This document shows positions 43,967 to 52,803 of a stretch of 64,000 bases of DNA, piece after piece. Each line of letters starts with the position of its first letter. The first letter of the stretch is position 1. The translations under genes were made by a program, and so were the position numbers. This DNA comes from Terriglobia bacterium (GTDB taxonomy: Bacteria; Acidobacteriota; Terriglobia; Terriglobales; Acidobacteriaceae), in NCBI GenBank assembly GCA_020073645.1, contig JAIQET010000016.1:1-64000 (forward strand), read 5' to 3'. Under the pieces are notes generated by a model, which worked only from the letters and a program-made list of their open reading frames with translations, searched no databases and had not been told where the DNA came from.

Positions 43967-45217
43967 ATGAAGGATACGCTGGGAGTTCTGTTGGCCGGAG
44001 GAGCAGGCGAGCGCCTGTATCCGCTGACTCGCGACCGGGCCAAACCTGCCGTCACCTTCGGTGGGATTTACCGCATCATTGATGTCACGCTTTCCAACTG
44101 CATCAACTCCGATCTGCGGCGGGTGTACATCCTCACCCAGTACAAGGCGCTGTCGCTCAACCGGCATATCCGCGAAGGCTGGAACATTGTGGCCCGCGAG
44201 ATGGGCGAGTTCGTGGAAGTGCTGCCGCCGATGAAGCGGGTGAGCGAGCAGTGGTACCAGGGCACGGCCGACGCGGTTTACCAGAACATCTATTCCATCG
44301 GATCCGAGCAGCCCAAGCACGTGCTCATTCTTTCCGGTGACCACATCTACAAGATGAACTACGGGCTCATGCTCAAGCAGCACGAGGATTCCGGCGCTGA
44401 CGTCACCCTGGCCACGATTCAGATCGATCCCTCCGAAACCTACCGCTTCGGCGTTGTGGATGTGGACCACGACAACCGGGTGATCGGCTTCCTGGAGAAG
44501 CCGCAGGAGACCACGCTCCGTTCTCCGTACAACCCGGAGAAGGTTTGCGGCTCCATGGGTGTCTATCTGTTCAACACCGACGTGCTCATCCCGGTGCTGC
44601 TAAAAGATGCGGAGGACCCGGATTCCAGCCACGATTTCGGCAAGGACATTCTGCCCAATATGGTGGACGAATACCGCGTCTACGCCTTCGACTTTGTGGA
44701 CGAAAATAAGAAGGAAGCACTCTACTGGCGCGACGTGGGGACGCTTGAAGCCTATTACGAAGCCAATATGGACATCGTGTCGGTTTCGCCGGTGTTCAAC
44801 CTGTACGACAAAGATTGGCCGATTCGCACCCACCAGCGCCAGTATCCGCCGGCGAAGTTTGTGTTCGCGGAAGCCGGACGCACGGGACAGGCGCTGGATT
44901 CCATCGTTTCCGCAGGCTGCATCATTTCCGGCAGCACGGTGCGCAATAGCGTTGTCTCTCCCGACGTGCGCGTGAACTCCTACAGCGAAGTGGACGACAG
45001 CATCCTGTTCTCGCACGTCAACGTTGGGCGCCACTGCCGCATCCGCCGCGCCATCATTGACCGCGACGTACACATTCCCGAAGGCACCACGGTAGGCTAC
45101 GACACCGAAGCCGACCGCCAGCGGTATTTTGTGACCGAGAGCGGGATTACAGTGGTGACGCGGGATTACTCGCTGTTTGAAAATCCGGTGACGGTGGATT
45201 ACTTCACGTCGGAGTAG
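43967..45217 (+). CDS. glgC: Glucose-1-phosphate adenylyltransferase GlgC
   Basis: A 416-residue ADP-glucose pyrophosphorylase, making the glucose donor for glycogen. The nucleotidyl-transfer N terminus has VLLAGGAGERLYPLTRDRAKP with the catalytic Arg, RIIDVTLSNCINS near 40, EQWYQGTADAVYQN, and LSGDHIYKMNY near 124. The C-terminal left-handed helix shows hexapeptide-like repeats (AGCIISGSTVRNSVVSP, VDDSILFSHVNVG). The end SGITVVTRDY is also typical. It is single with its own promoter; no other glycogen gene is nearby. Confidence 0.96.
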   Translation: MKDTLGVLLAGGAGERLYPLTRDRAKPAVTFGGIYRIIDVTLSNCINSDLRRVYILTQYKALSLNRHIREGWNIVAREMGEFVEVLPPMKRVSEQWYQGTADAVYQNIYSIGSEQPKHVLILSGDHIYKMNYGLMLKQHEDSGADVTLATIQIDPSETYRFGVVDVDHDNRVIGFLEKPQETTLRSPYNPEKVCGSMGVYLFNTDVLIPVLLKDAEDPDSSHDFGKDILPNMVDEYRVYAFDFVDENKKEALYWRDVGTLEAYYEANMDIVSVSPVFNLYDKDWPIRTHQRQYPPAKFVFAEAGRTGQALDSIVSAGCIISGSTVRNSVVSPDVRVNSYSEVDDSILFSHVNVGRHCRIRRAIIDRDVHIPEGTTVGYDTEADRQRYFVTESGITVVTRDYSLFENPVTVDYFTSE

Positions 45218-45293
45218 GGGTTAGCCGTCAGCCCTCAGGGAAGACTTGCCTCTTCGAATGTGTGGGCGGGACGCCGGCGCCACGGCCACCGCT

Positions 45294-47027
45294 TTAGAAC
45301 GCCCACATTGTGTTGTCGTGTCCTCCCTCGCGCCACGCGATGCTTCGGAAGGGATAATCGGGCGCGCCGAGCAAGGCATTCGCCAGAGAGACTTTCTGGA
45401 GAGCACGAATTTCCGGATCGGAGATGTCGGCGACCAACTGCTCGGCCAATTGCGGGGAGATGCGGGTTGCTAAAGTGACAAGTCTCCGCCAAAGTCCGGC
45501 GGAGAGCCATTCTGCTTTCAGAGCAAGGTTAGGCTCAGACGCATCGGTATCGCTGGCGTAGAGTTTCTCGGCAATTTTCATTCCCTCATGCAACGCTTTT
45601 TCCGCTCTCTCTTGGTCTCCCATGTTCAAGTAAGTTTCGGCAATTCGACGCAAGAGCCTTCCCCCATCTCGCGGCTTCATCTGATCGAGAACCTTGCGAA
45701 CCTCTTCGAGGGCTTTCGTGGCGGTATCGGGGTCCTTCTTCGCAGCGACGACAGCCAACTCGGCTAAGGTATTGGTGCGGGGGGAATGTGAACCAGGACC
45801 GCTTGGTCCCCACAATGGGATGGCCATGGCAGTGCTCAGCGCCTTTTTGGGATCGGTTCGGACTTCCTTCCGAACCCGGATCTGCAAGTCGAGCACCTGT
45901 CTCTGCCACTGGTCCAGCACCTGGTCGGCGGCTGCGTCGGAGGCGGAACCTCCCATCGTCATGGACGGGAAATCTGCCATTTGCTCTTCTTGCGTGGCAG
46001 GAGTATCCCGGTAAAGCGGGTTCAGAGAGCGCAAGCCATCGGGATACTTCTGCAGTGCTCCGGCGACACTGACGTTCTCGTGCAATAAGCTCTCGGCGCG
46101 AGAGGAGTCGAGTTCCTGCAATACTGGAATCAGCTCAAACAAGCGGTACTGGTAGGGAGAGAAGGACACACCGCCCTGCTTGGTTGTGAGACTTATCTGA
46201 TTGTCGTCGTGTTTCTCTGATTCCGTTTTAGCTTGTCCGAGCAACTGATCCACCGCCTCCAGGACCGTGGCTGGTGGCAAGTGGCGCCAGAAACGGATTA
46301 CCAGAGTTCCCAAGTCTTCGGGTGCGATCAGTCCAAACTTGCCTTCTCCGAAAGTCTGAAAGTTGCTCATCGCCTGGTTGAAGATGGCGACTCGTTGCTG
46401 ATCTGAGGGAACCGCGAGCATGAGCTCCGAGGCGGCATCGTAGGGAAAATCCTTTTCGTCGCTGAGCCGCAGCAAGAGCTGCTGGGCCCGGTCCAGTTTC
46501 TTGTCGCGGACGTACTTGGAAATCAACTCACCGGTGAGCACAGGCCGCACGTCGGGATCGGCCTGAGGCAACAGTTCTTCGACCTTCTGTGGCGAGGTCA
46601 GCATTTCACGAAGGATGTTGACTTGCAGCCAAGTCTTGCTGTGGCATTCATCCGGCACGAGGAAACATTTCAGCTCCGGATGGTCATCTTCGACTGTGGT
46701 CGCGGCGCGAAAGGCGTCGATCAGGGTAAGCAGGACGCGGGGCTTATCCACTTTGTAATACCCATGCGCGACCTGCCACAGCACGGCTGCCCGCATCGCC
46801 GGTTCGAGTGCGCCGGCTTCGGCCTCGGCGGCTTTCAACAGGCGTAGGCCCTGCTCCTGGGTAGGTGTGAGTTTGGGCTTGGCTTCAGGTTTGGGGGAAG
46901 AAGTGGTGCTGGCGGGCGGTTTTGCGGTTTGCGCAATGGCATTCGCAAGCAGGCCAGCAGACAAGAGAAGAACCAAGAGCGAGAGCTGGCTCCATGAGAT
47001 GAGGTAGCGAGCTGATTTCCAGGGCAT
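45294..47027 (-). CDS. Large secreted helical-repeat protein of unknown function
   Basis: A 577-residue exported protein. A basic head and hydrophobic core (LSLLVLLLSAGLLANAIAQ) act as signal peptide or anchor. The rest is helical with TPR-like pairs (LDRAQQLLLRLSDEKDFPYD, TLAELAVVAAKKDPDTATK, RRIAETYLNMGDQERAEKAL). I know no named family; long acidobacterial proteins of this kind are often annotated hypothetical. No catalytic motif is seen. It stands alone between glgC and the broken GH16 gene. Confidence 0.75.
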   Translation of the reverse strand: MPWKSARYLISWSQLSLLVLLLSAGLLANAIAQTAKPPASTTSSPKPEAKPKLTPTQEQGLRLLKAAEAEAGALEPAMRAAVLWQVAHGYYKVDKPRVLLTLIDAFRAATTVEDDHPELKCFLVPDECHSKTWLQVNILREMLTSPQKVEELLPQADPDVRPVLTGELISKYVRDKKLDRAQQLLLRLSDEKDFPYDAASELMLAVPSDQQRVAIFNQAMSNFQTFGEGKFGLIAPEDLGTLVIRFWRHLPPATVLEAVDQLLGQAKTESEKHDDNQISLTTKQGGVSFSPYQYRLFELIPVLQELDSSRAESLLHENVSVAGALQKYPDGLRSLNPLYRDTPATQEEQMADFPSMTMGGSASDAAADQVLDQWQRQVLDLQIRVRKEVRTDPKKALSTAMAIPLWGPSGPGSHSPRTNTLAELAVVAAKKDPDTATKALEEVRKVLDQMKPRDGGRLLRRIAETYLNMGDQERAEKALHEGMKIAEKLYASDTDASEPNLALKAEWLSAGLWRRLVTLATRISPQLAEQLVADISDPEIRALQKVSLANALLGAPDYPFRSIAWREGGHDNTMWAF

Positions 47028-47297
47028 AACTGTTCCCCGGGGAAGGGAGTCATCTTACACCAGTTGCCTGCCCATTTGAATACGGCGCGATGGTCATGCG
47101 GAACTATTACCTTTTGGCTTTGCCTGCGGGGCGGCATAGCCATCGGCAAGTACCGTTTCCCTTGGAATGTGGGGGACGCCCCCAACGACAGCCGGCAGGA
47201 CGCCGGGGACCAGGGCGATTCACAGCCAGTGCATACCTACGTAATCTGCCATCGGCGCGGGGCTTAGGAAGATCATGATTCTGCCGATGGAATCCCT

Positions 47298-47780
47298 GTG
47301 ATCGTCAGGTTTCCCAATCAATGGCTTGTACTGGTTTGCCTGGCTCTGGCGGCGCCCGGAGCATCCCAGAGTTCCCGCTTCTGCGACGATTTCAGCGGCG
47401 GCAAACTCGATCCGGCCAAGTGGAAAGTCTCCAACTGGCATGCGCCGGGAACTCTTCCCGGACGAAATCAGGGTGTCTTCACCCCAGATGCTCTGGACTT
47501 TTCCCAGGGAATGCTTCGCATCGGGGTTACTCAGACGCTCGGGCCAGACGGCATAGTGATGTCCAGCGGCGGTGAGATTCAATCTCGGGAAGTGTTCGGT
47601 TATGGGACATACGAATTCGTCATGCGCCTGGCGTCTAGCTCGGAAACCGCGGAGGGCGTGGGGCGAGTTCTCTCGGGAAGCGATTCAGGGGCCTTCACTT
47701 TTGTCAACAATTCGGAAATCGAACTCGACAGGTGGCCGGGCTGGATACCAGTGTGGCCATCTCCCTCCGGAACCGGTTGA
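47298..47780 (+). pseudogene. Broken GH16-like gene fused to an unrelated tail
   Basis: The first 145 residues match the start of a family 16 beta-glucanase-like fold: signal peptide, FCDDFSGGKLDPAKWKVSN, SGGEIQSREVFGYGTYEFVM and NNSEIELD. The latter part of the sandwich is missing. After about 47733 another frame (47730-47869) reads RNRLNVDQLSLEIEIGTAQF to LREYLAANF and a stop, which looks like the end of a different gene. Both are remnants, so this is a fusion scar. Confidence 0.6.
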
Positions 47781-48000
47781 ACGTGGACCAACTGAGCCTG
47801 GAGATTGAGATCGGGACCGCGCAATTCCGTTTAACGCGGCTGCGGGAATACCTTGCGGCCAATTTCTGAAAGCGGCAGGTCGGGACTCCACTACTCCGCC
47901 AGCTTCGCCCTCTCTTCGCCCGCCACTTCCACTCCCTGCTACAATGCCTTGCTTCGGAAATTTGCTCGAACTTTTGGAACCACAATAACGTACTTGTAAT

Positions 48001-48678
48001 GTGGTGTCAGACCTGGGGCGGAGTGTGTCTGCGGACATTGGCCCCGGGCTGAAAAAACCAGGAGTTGCGGGGTGCAGGTTGGAAGACGCCCAGGTCGTTG
48101 CCATGCTGGTCCGTCGCTGCCTTGCCGGCGACGCCGTGGCCTGGGAAGAGATTGTGCAGAAGTACAACCGGCGTATTTACAACATCTGCTACCGGTTTGC
48201 GGGCTCGGGCGAGGACGCCCAAGACCTCACCCAGGAGGTCTTTATCAAGATGTACCGTACCCTGAAGACTTACGACGTGGGGCGCGGGGCGTTCATGACT
48301 TGGGTTACCACCATCACGCGCAACCTGCTGGTGGACCACTTCCGCAAGAGCAAGCAGGACCGGGTGACCGACTCCATGGATACGGCGCCTTCGGAGCACG
48401 AGGATGCCATGCCGCTGAGCGAGCAGATTCCGGACAAGGCGGCGCCTCCGGATGCCCATGTACAGAGCCGCGAAACCGGAGAGACGGTGCATCGGGCGTT
48501 GCAGAAATTGTCGCCGGAGCTGCGGGAGGCCGTGATTTTGCGCGACTTGCAAGACATGGATTACAGGGAAATTGCTGCTGTTTTGAAGGTCCCGGAAGGG
48601 ACCGTGAAGTCCAGAATAAACCGCGGGCGAGCGGAACTAGCGCGCCTGCTTCAACGTACCTATAGGCAGGTGATGTGA
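48001..48678 (+). CDS. ECF RNA polymerase sigma factor
   Basis: A 225-residue sigma-70 family ECF factor. Region 2 spans about residues 35-110 (YNRRIYNICYRFAGSGEDAQ, DLTQEVFIKMYR, TWVTTITRNLLVDHFRK), region 4 about 160-215 (LSPELREAVILRDLQDMDY, REIAAVLKVPEGTVKSRINR). It directs polymerase to stress-type promoters. GTG 48001 is the formal start; ATG 48100 is inside region 2, so the true start is near GTG. The stop shares a base with the next ATG, so anti-sigma is coupled. It heads the 48-51.9 kb operon. Confidence 0.94.
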   Translation: MVSDLGRSVSADIGPGLKKPGVAGCRLEDAQVVAMLVRRCLAGDAVAWEEIVQKYNRRIYNICYRFAGSGEDAQDLTQEVFIKMYRTLKTYDVGRGAFMTWVTTITRNLLVDHFRKSKQDRVTDSMDTAPSEHEDAMPLSEQIPDKAAPPDAHVQSRETGETVHRALQKLSPELREAVILRDLQDMDYREIAAVLKVPEGTVKSRINRGRAELARLLQRTYRQVM

Positions 48679-49439
48679 TGCCAGGCGAAAGCAAGAACGG
48701 AATGCAGTGCGCCGAGTTTGATCTTCTGCTCTGCGAAGTCCTCGATGAGATGTTGAGCGGGGACAGGCTGGAGAAGTTCCAGGCCCACGGCAGGGTGTGC
48801 CCGGTGTGCGGGCCGCTGCTGGCGGAAGCCAAGGAAGGCCGGCAGTGGCTGAAGTCGCTGCAGGAGGTGGAGCCTCCCGCCAACCTGGTGCACAACATCC
48901 TGGTCGCCACCACCGGATTGGATACCGTCCGGCTGCGTCAGCCGGCAAGCGCTCAGCCGCAGATTTCCTGGGCAGAGCGGATGCGGGAATGGGCCGGCAC
49001 GCTGGTCGCCCCGGTGTGGGCGGTGGCGCGGCAGCCCCGGTTCGCTATGTCATTTGGCATGGCGTTCTTCTCGCTCTCGCTGGCACTCAGCATGGCAGGA
49101 ATCAAGGTCAGCGATCTGCGGCACGTGGACCTGCGGCCCAGCGCAGTCAAACGGACGTACTACGAGGCCTCGGGCCGCGTAGTGAAGTACTACGAGAATA
49201 TTCGCTTCGTGTATGAAATCGAATCGCGGGTGCGGGAGTTCAAACGAGCGACCACGCCCGCCGAACCAGGGCCTGCTCCCGAGGAGCAAAAGGAACGCAA
49301 AAACAATAACAACACCAGTGGACAGCCCGAACAAAAACAGGAACGCAACTACAGCCAGGGGGGAGACCAGCCGGTGCTGGCTTCCGCCCCAAACGATCCG
49401 CCTGTAGTGACGGTGACCACTTACAGGAGGTTTGTATGA
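48678..49439 (+). CDS. Zinc-binding anti-sigma factor
   Basis: A 253-residue membrane anti-sigma factor. The head has a ZAS-type site (CAEFDLLLCEVLDEMLSGD then HGRVCPVC), the hallmark of redox- or membrane-linked anti-sigma factors. A single membrane helix (FAMSFGMAFFSLSLALSMAGI) lies near residue 120. The outside part is short and includes an Asn/Gln/Glu/Lys stretch (about 200-235). It holds the adjacent ECF factor at the membrane (inference from family). Start ATG 48678 overlaps the sigma stop; its stop overlaps the next start (ATGA). Confidence 0.88.
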   Translation: MPGESKNGMQCAEFDLLLCEVLDEMLSGDRLEKFQAHGRVCPVCGPLLAEAKEGRQWLKSLQEVEPPANLVHNILVATTGLDTVRLRQPASAQPQISWAERMREWAGTLVAPVWAVARQPRFAMSFGMAFFSLSLALSMAGIKVSDLRHVDLRPSAVKRTYYEASGRVVKYYENIRFVYEIESRVREFKRATTPAEPGPAPEEQKERKNNNNTSGQPEQKQERNYSQGGDQPVLASAPNDPPVVTVTTYRRFV

Positions 49440-50395
49440 ACTGTGCCAATCATCCCGATGCGGAGAAGGTGGCATTCTGCCGCACGTGTGGGAAACCGCT
49501 GTGCGCCAACTGCACGCGAGACGTGCGCGGAGTCGTCTACTGCGAGAGCTGCCTGGCGGCACGACTGGAAGGCGTGCAGCCGCAACAAACCGTTTATCAA
49601 CAGGTCATGGATCAGGGTGCAGGCCTGAAAGTTCCGCCTGCCCCGGGTTCCGGCCCTAACCCGACCGTAGCCGGCATTCTGGCGGGCTTCTTTCCCGTGG
49701 GCGTGGGGGCGGTTTACAACACCCAGTACGCCAAGGGACTGGCCCACCTGCTGATCTTCACCGGCCTAGTGTGGGGTCTGTCTTCCGGCTCCGACAGCAT
49801 TGCGCCAGTGCTGGGACTGAGCCTCGGATTCTTTTACTTCTACCAGATCATTGATGCGGTGCGCTCCGCCAGAGCTATCCAGATGGGGCAGCCCGCGCCG
49901 GATCCCTTCGGCCTGGGCAGAACCTTCAGCGCCGGGGAAAAAGTGGACGCGGCGAAGATTCCAACGGGCGCGATCATCCTGATTGGCCTGGGCGTGCTGT
50001 TTATGCTGCACAACCTGGGCTTCTGGTTCTTTAACTTGGATCACTTCTGGCCAGTCATCCTGATTGCCATTGGTGTGTGGCTGTTCGTCCGCCGCTGGGG
50101 AGCCAGTAGCGCGCCAAGCGCCTGCGGCTGTGACCGGTGCCGCGCGCGGACCTTCATGGGTCCGGCGGTGCTGGTAACCCTGGGTACGCTGTTTCTGCTG
50201 GAGCAAACCGACGTGATTTCTTTCCATCGGACTTGGCCAGTCCTGCTGGTGGTGATCGGACTGGTAAAGGTCTTCCAAGGCAATGCCTCGATTTCCGGCC
50301 ACATTGACGTCCCACTGCCGCCCGGCCCGGGCGGGCCAACGGGAACCACAACTGGAGAGGTTCAGCCTCCCTCAAGCGAGGTGCATCATGGCTAG
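49436..50395 (+). CDS. B-box zinc-finger membrane protein
   Basis: A 319-residue protein. Residues 1-42 are a B-box-type zinc site (CANHPDAEKVAFCRTCGK, PLCANCTRDVRG, YCESCLAARL). Then follow membrane segments (AGILAGFFPVGVGAVYNTQYA, LLIFTGLVWGLSSG, LSLGFFYFYQIIDA) and a LiaF/DUF5668-like part (AIILIGLGVLFMLHNLGFWF, PVILIAIGVWLFVRR, AVLVTLGTLFLLEQTD). A Cys-rich loop CGCDRCRA lies near 232. Cytoplasmic zinc head plus LiaF-like helices suggest an envelope-stress sensor or regulator. It overlaps both neighbours, indicating one operon. Confidence 0.85.
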   Translation: MNCANHPDAEKVAFCRTCGKPLCANCTRDVRGVVYCESCLAARLEGVQPQQTVYQQVMDQGAGLKVPPAPGSGPNPTVAGILAGFFPVGVGAVYNTQYAKGLAHLLIFTGLVWGLSSGSDSIAPVLGLSLGFFYFYQIIDAVRSARAIQMGQPAPDPFGLGRTFSAGEKVDAAKIPTGAIILIGLGVLFMLHNLGFWFFNLDHFWPVILIAIGVWLFVRRWGASSAPSACGCDRCRARTFMGPAVLVTLGTLFLLEQTDVISFHRTWPVLLVVIGLVKVFQGNASISGHIDVPLPPGPGGPTGTTTGEVQPPSSEVHHG

Positions 50396-51863
50396 CCCCG
50401 TGCAAGTTCCTCCCACCCGCCGCCGGCGGCGCTCGCTGGCAGGTCCGGTGGTGCTGATCGTGATCGGGATTTTCCTGCTGCTGGCCAACATGGGTGTGCT
50501 GCACTGGTACGCGCTGGGCACGTGGTTTGCGCACTACTGGCCGGTGCTGATCATCCTGTGGGGCGTAATCAAGCTGATCGAGTACCAGCAGGCGCAGAAG
50601 GAAGGGACACGGCCCGCCGGAATTGGCGCCGGAGGGGTCTTCCTGCTGATCGTGCTCATCGTCTGCGGGCTGGCCGCCACCCAAGCCTCGCGCTTCAACT
50701 GGGGCGAACTGCGTGACCACATCGATTGGGGCGACAACGAGGGTCCACTGTGGGGAAACACCTACACCTACGATGACCAGTTGCAGCAGGCGTTCCCGGC
50801 GGGCGCGAGCCTGAACGTGAGCAGCATCCGTGGCGCGGTGAATGTCAGCCCGTCTGATGACAATCAAATCAAGGTACTGGTCCACAAGCGCATCAGCGCG
50901 GAGAGCCAAGGGGATGCCGACAAGTGGAACGCAGGCACTAAGCCGCAGATCACGGTTTCCGGCAACACGGTCTCGCTGAACGCCAACACCCAGGGCGCGG
51001 GCGACCACTGGGTGGCGGCTGATATGGACATCACGATTCCGCGCAAAGCGGCCGTGGTCATCTCCAACCGCCGCGGCGACGCGAACGTCACCGGACGGGA
51101 CGGAGATGTGGACATTTCCAACCAGCATGGCGACGTTTCCGCCTCCGACGTCAAAGGCAAACTCAGTCTGAGCCTGGAGCACAGTTCGGCGAGGGTTTCG
51201 CAGATTGCCGGAGATGTGTCCGTCGAAGGCAGGGTGAATGATGTTTCCGTGGAAGACATCGCCGGCAGCGCGCGCTTGAATGGCGAGTTCATGGAGAGCA
51301 TCAAGCTGGCCCGAATCACCAAGACCGTTGTCTTCAAGTCGTCGCGCACCGATCTGGAGTTCTCCAAACTTGATGGTGATCTTGACCTGGACTCAGGCGA
51401 TCTGCGGGCCAACAACGTGACCGGACCGGTGCGGCTGATCACGCGCGCGAAAGATATCCGCATGGATGGGGTGACCGGCGACCTGCGCCTGGAAGATTCC
51501 AACGGCTCGGTGGAAGTGCGCATGAGCAAGCTGGGGCCCATGCAGGTGGAGAATCGCCGTGGCGATATCTTGATCTACCTGCCGGACCAGGCCGGCTTCC
51601 AGGTGGATGCGCGGTCGCGTGGGGGCGAGATCGAGTCCGACTTTGGCGATTTGAAGATTGACAACGCCCACGATCAAGCGACTGCCAGCGGTACCGTCGG
51701 CAGCGGCGGCCCGCGCCTGGTGATCAGCAACGAGCACGGAACGATCGAGATTCGCAAGGGATCGTCCATGGCGGAGGCGCCTAAGCCTCCTATCCCACCG
51801 AAACCTCCTAAGGCGCCACGCGCAGGGTCAGAACCGAAGGTACCGGAGCCGACGGAGAACTAG
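50388..51863 (+). CDS. DUF4097 adhesin-like membrane protein
   Basis: A 491-residue protein. The N-terminal part has a cytoplasmic basic run (TRRRRRSLAG) and two membrane helices (PVVLIVIGIFLLLANMGV, AGGVFLLIVLIVCGLAATQ). The rest, from about residue 130, is a long beta-solenoid of the DUF4097 type (IRGAVNVSP, DVDISNQHGDVSASDVKG, DGDLDLDSGDLRANNVTG, SNGSVEVRMS). Its tail is Pro-rich (PPIPPKPPKAP). Start ATG 50388 overlaps the B-box gene by eight bases. As last gene of the sigma operon it probably acts at the cell surface. Confidence 0.88.
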   Translation: MASPVQVPPTRRRRRSLAGPVVLIVIGIFLLLANMGVLHWYALGTWFAHYWPVLIILWGVIKLIEYQQAQKEGTRPAGIGAGGVFLLIVLIVCGLAATQASRFNWGELRDHIDWGDNEGPLWGNTYTYDDQLQQAFPAGASLNVSSIRGAVNVSPSDDNQIKVLVHKRISAESQGDADKWNAGTKPQITVSGNTVSLNANTQGAGDHWVAADMDITIPRKAAVVISNRRGDANVTGRDGDVDISNQHGDVSASDVKGKLSLSLEHSSARVSQIAGDVSVEGRVNDVSVEDIAGSARLNGEFMESIKLARITKTVVFKSSRTDLEFSKLDGDLDLDSGDLRANNVTGPVRLITRAKDIRMDGVTGDLRLEDSNGSVEVRMSKLGPMQVENRRGDILIYLPDQAGFQVDARSRGGEIESDFGDLKIDNAHDQATASGTVGSGGPRLVISNEHGTIEIRKGSSMAEAPKPPIPPKPPKAPRAGSEPKVPEPTEN

Positions 51864-51882
51864 GGGCGACGTGTTGCAGAGA

Positions 51883-51913
51883 GGCGCGGCTTCCCGCCGC
51901 GCCTTTCGCTTTT
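51883..51913 (+). terminator. Terminator of the sigma operon
   Basis: GGCGCGGC (51883-51890) pairs with GCCGCGCC (51896-51903), loop TTCCC, then tttcgctttt, about 20 bases after the DUF4097 stop. Confidence 0.82.
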
Positions 51914-52018
51914 GGAAGGATGTTGCCCTCTTGCCGGCCTGACAGTGGCCGGCGGGACGCCGGCGCTACGGCTTTACGCGCTGCCCTGCCAATGTGTTAT
52001 GTTCAATTTCCTTGAATC

Positions 52019-52531
52019 ATGATCCGTTCTTATAAGGGCATCACGCCGACGATTCCGGCCTCGTGCTACGTGGACGAGTCGGCGCAGGTCATCGGCGATG
52101 TGGCGCTCGGCGAGCATGCCAGCGTGTGGATGAACGCGGTGGCGCGCGGCGACGTGTATGCGATTCGTATTGGCGCGCATTCCAACGTCCAGGATTGCAG
52201 CGTGCTGCACGGCATGAAGGAGAAGTACGGAGTTTTTGTCGGCGAGTACGTGACGGTGGGGCATTCCGTAACGTTGCATGGGTGCACGGTGGAAGACCGC
52301 TGCCTGATTGGGATGGGCGCAATCATCCTGAATGGGGCGCGGATTGGGGCGGGATCGATTATTGCGGCGGGGACGCTGATTCCGGAGAAGACCGTGGTGG
52401 AGCCGGGCTCGCTGTGGGTGGGATCGCCGGGAAAGTTTCGGCGCAAGCTGCAGGAGAAGGACCAGGAGATGATTTTGCAGTACGCGAGGAATTATTTGGG
52501 GTACAAGGATGAGTATTTGAAAGGGAGTTAG
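52019..52531 (+). CDS. Gamma-type carbonic anhydrase (YrdA-like)
   Basis: A 170-residue left-handed beta-helix protein of the gamma-carbonic anhydrase family. Hexapeptide repeats run from about residue 13 to 135 (VDESAQVIGDVALGEHASVW, RIGAHSNVQDCSVLHG, GEYVTVGHSVTLHGCTVEDR, IGMGAIILNGARIGAGSIIA). The zinc ligands His64, His81 and His86 are in HG and GHSVTLHG. The tail is helical. Function in bacteria is carbonate/bicarbonate exchange or related; it lacks the acidic loop of the most active enzymes. Start MIRSYKGITPTI is typical. Confidence 0.92.
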   Translation: MIRSYKGITPTIPASCYVDESAQVIGDVALGEHASVWMNAVARGDVYAIRIGAHSNVQDCSVLHGMKEKYGVFVGEYVTVGHSVTLHGCTVEDRCLIGMGAIILNGARIGAGSIIAAGTLIPEKTVVEPGSLWVGSPGKFRRKLQEKDQEMILQYARNYLGYKDEYLKGS

Positions 52532-52803
52532 TACTTGGTACCCAGCGCCGAAGTAAGGTTGCGTCCCGGAGGGACGACTGATAGTAGCCCGGCGTTTCAA
52601 CGCCGGGTGCGGCGCCAGTTCAGCGCAACCCGTCCCGTTAGGGACGGCTGAAATCAATCCGTGAGCTTCGGGGTATTTCAGTCGTGCCTACGGCACGACG
52701 TCGAACTCGGCGGCTCACCCGCCACTGAAGTGGCGGGCTATTATCGGAGGTCCCTCCGGGACTTGGTTCCACGGCTGCACGTGGGCGAGACGAAAGCATA
52801 CCA
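52532..52803. other. Gap with a chain of six hairpins before hisS
   Basis: In order: CGTCCC/GGGACG 52562-52576, CCCGGCG/CGCCGGG 52588-52607, CGTCCC/GGGACG 52631-52646, GTCGTGCC/GGCACGAC 52681-52699 and the two hairpins of the 46-bp element at 52718-52763. No gene is seen. Confidence 0.75.
52718..52763 (-). repeat. 46-bp two-hairpin element, copy 3
   Basis: Same architecture and orientation as copy 2, differing at only three bases (two in the spacer, one at the end). Confidence 0.9.

Noticed and set aside
42580-44082. 500-codon frame antisense to the MetF-like gene
   Set aside because: Gly/Val/Glu-rich shadow with no domain; runs into the real glgC start.
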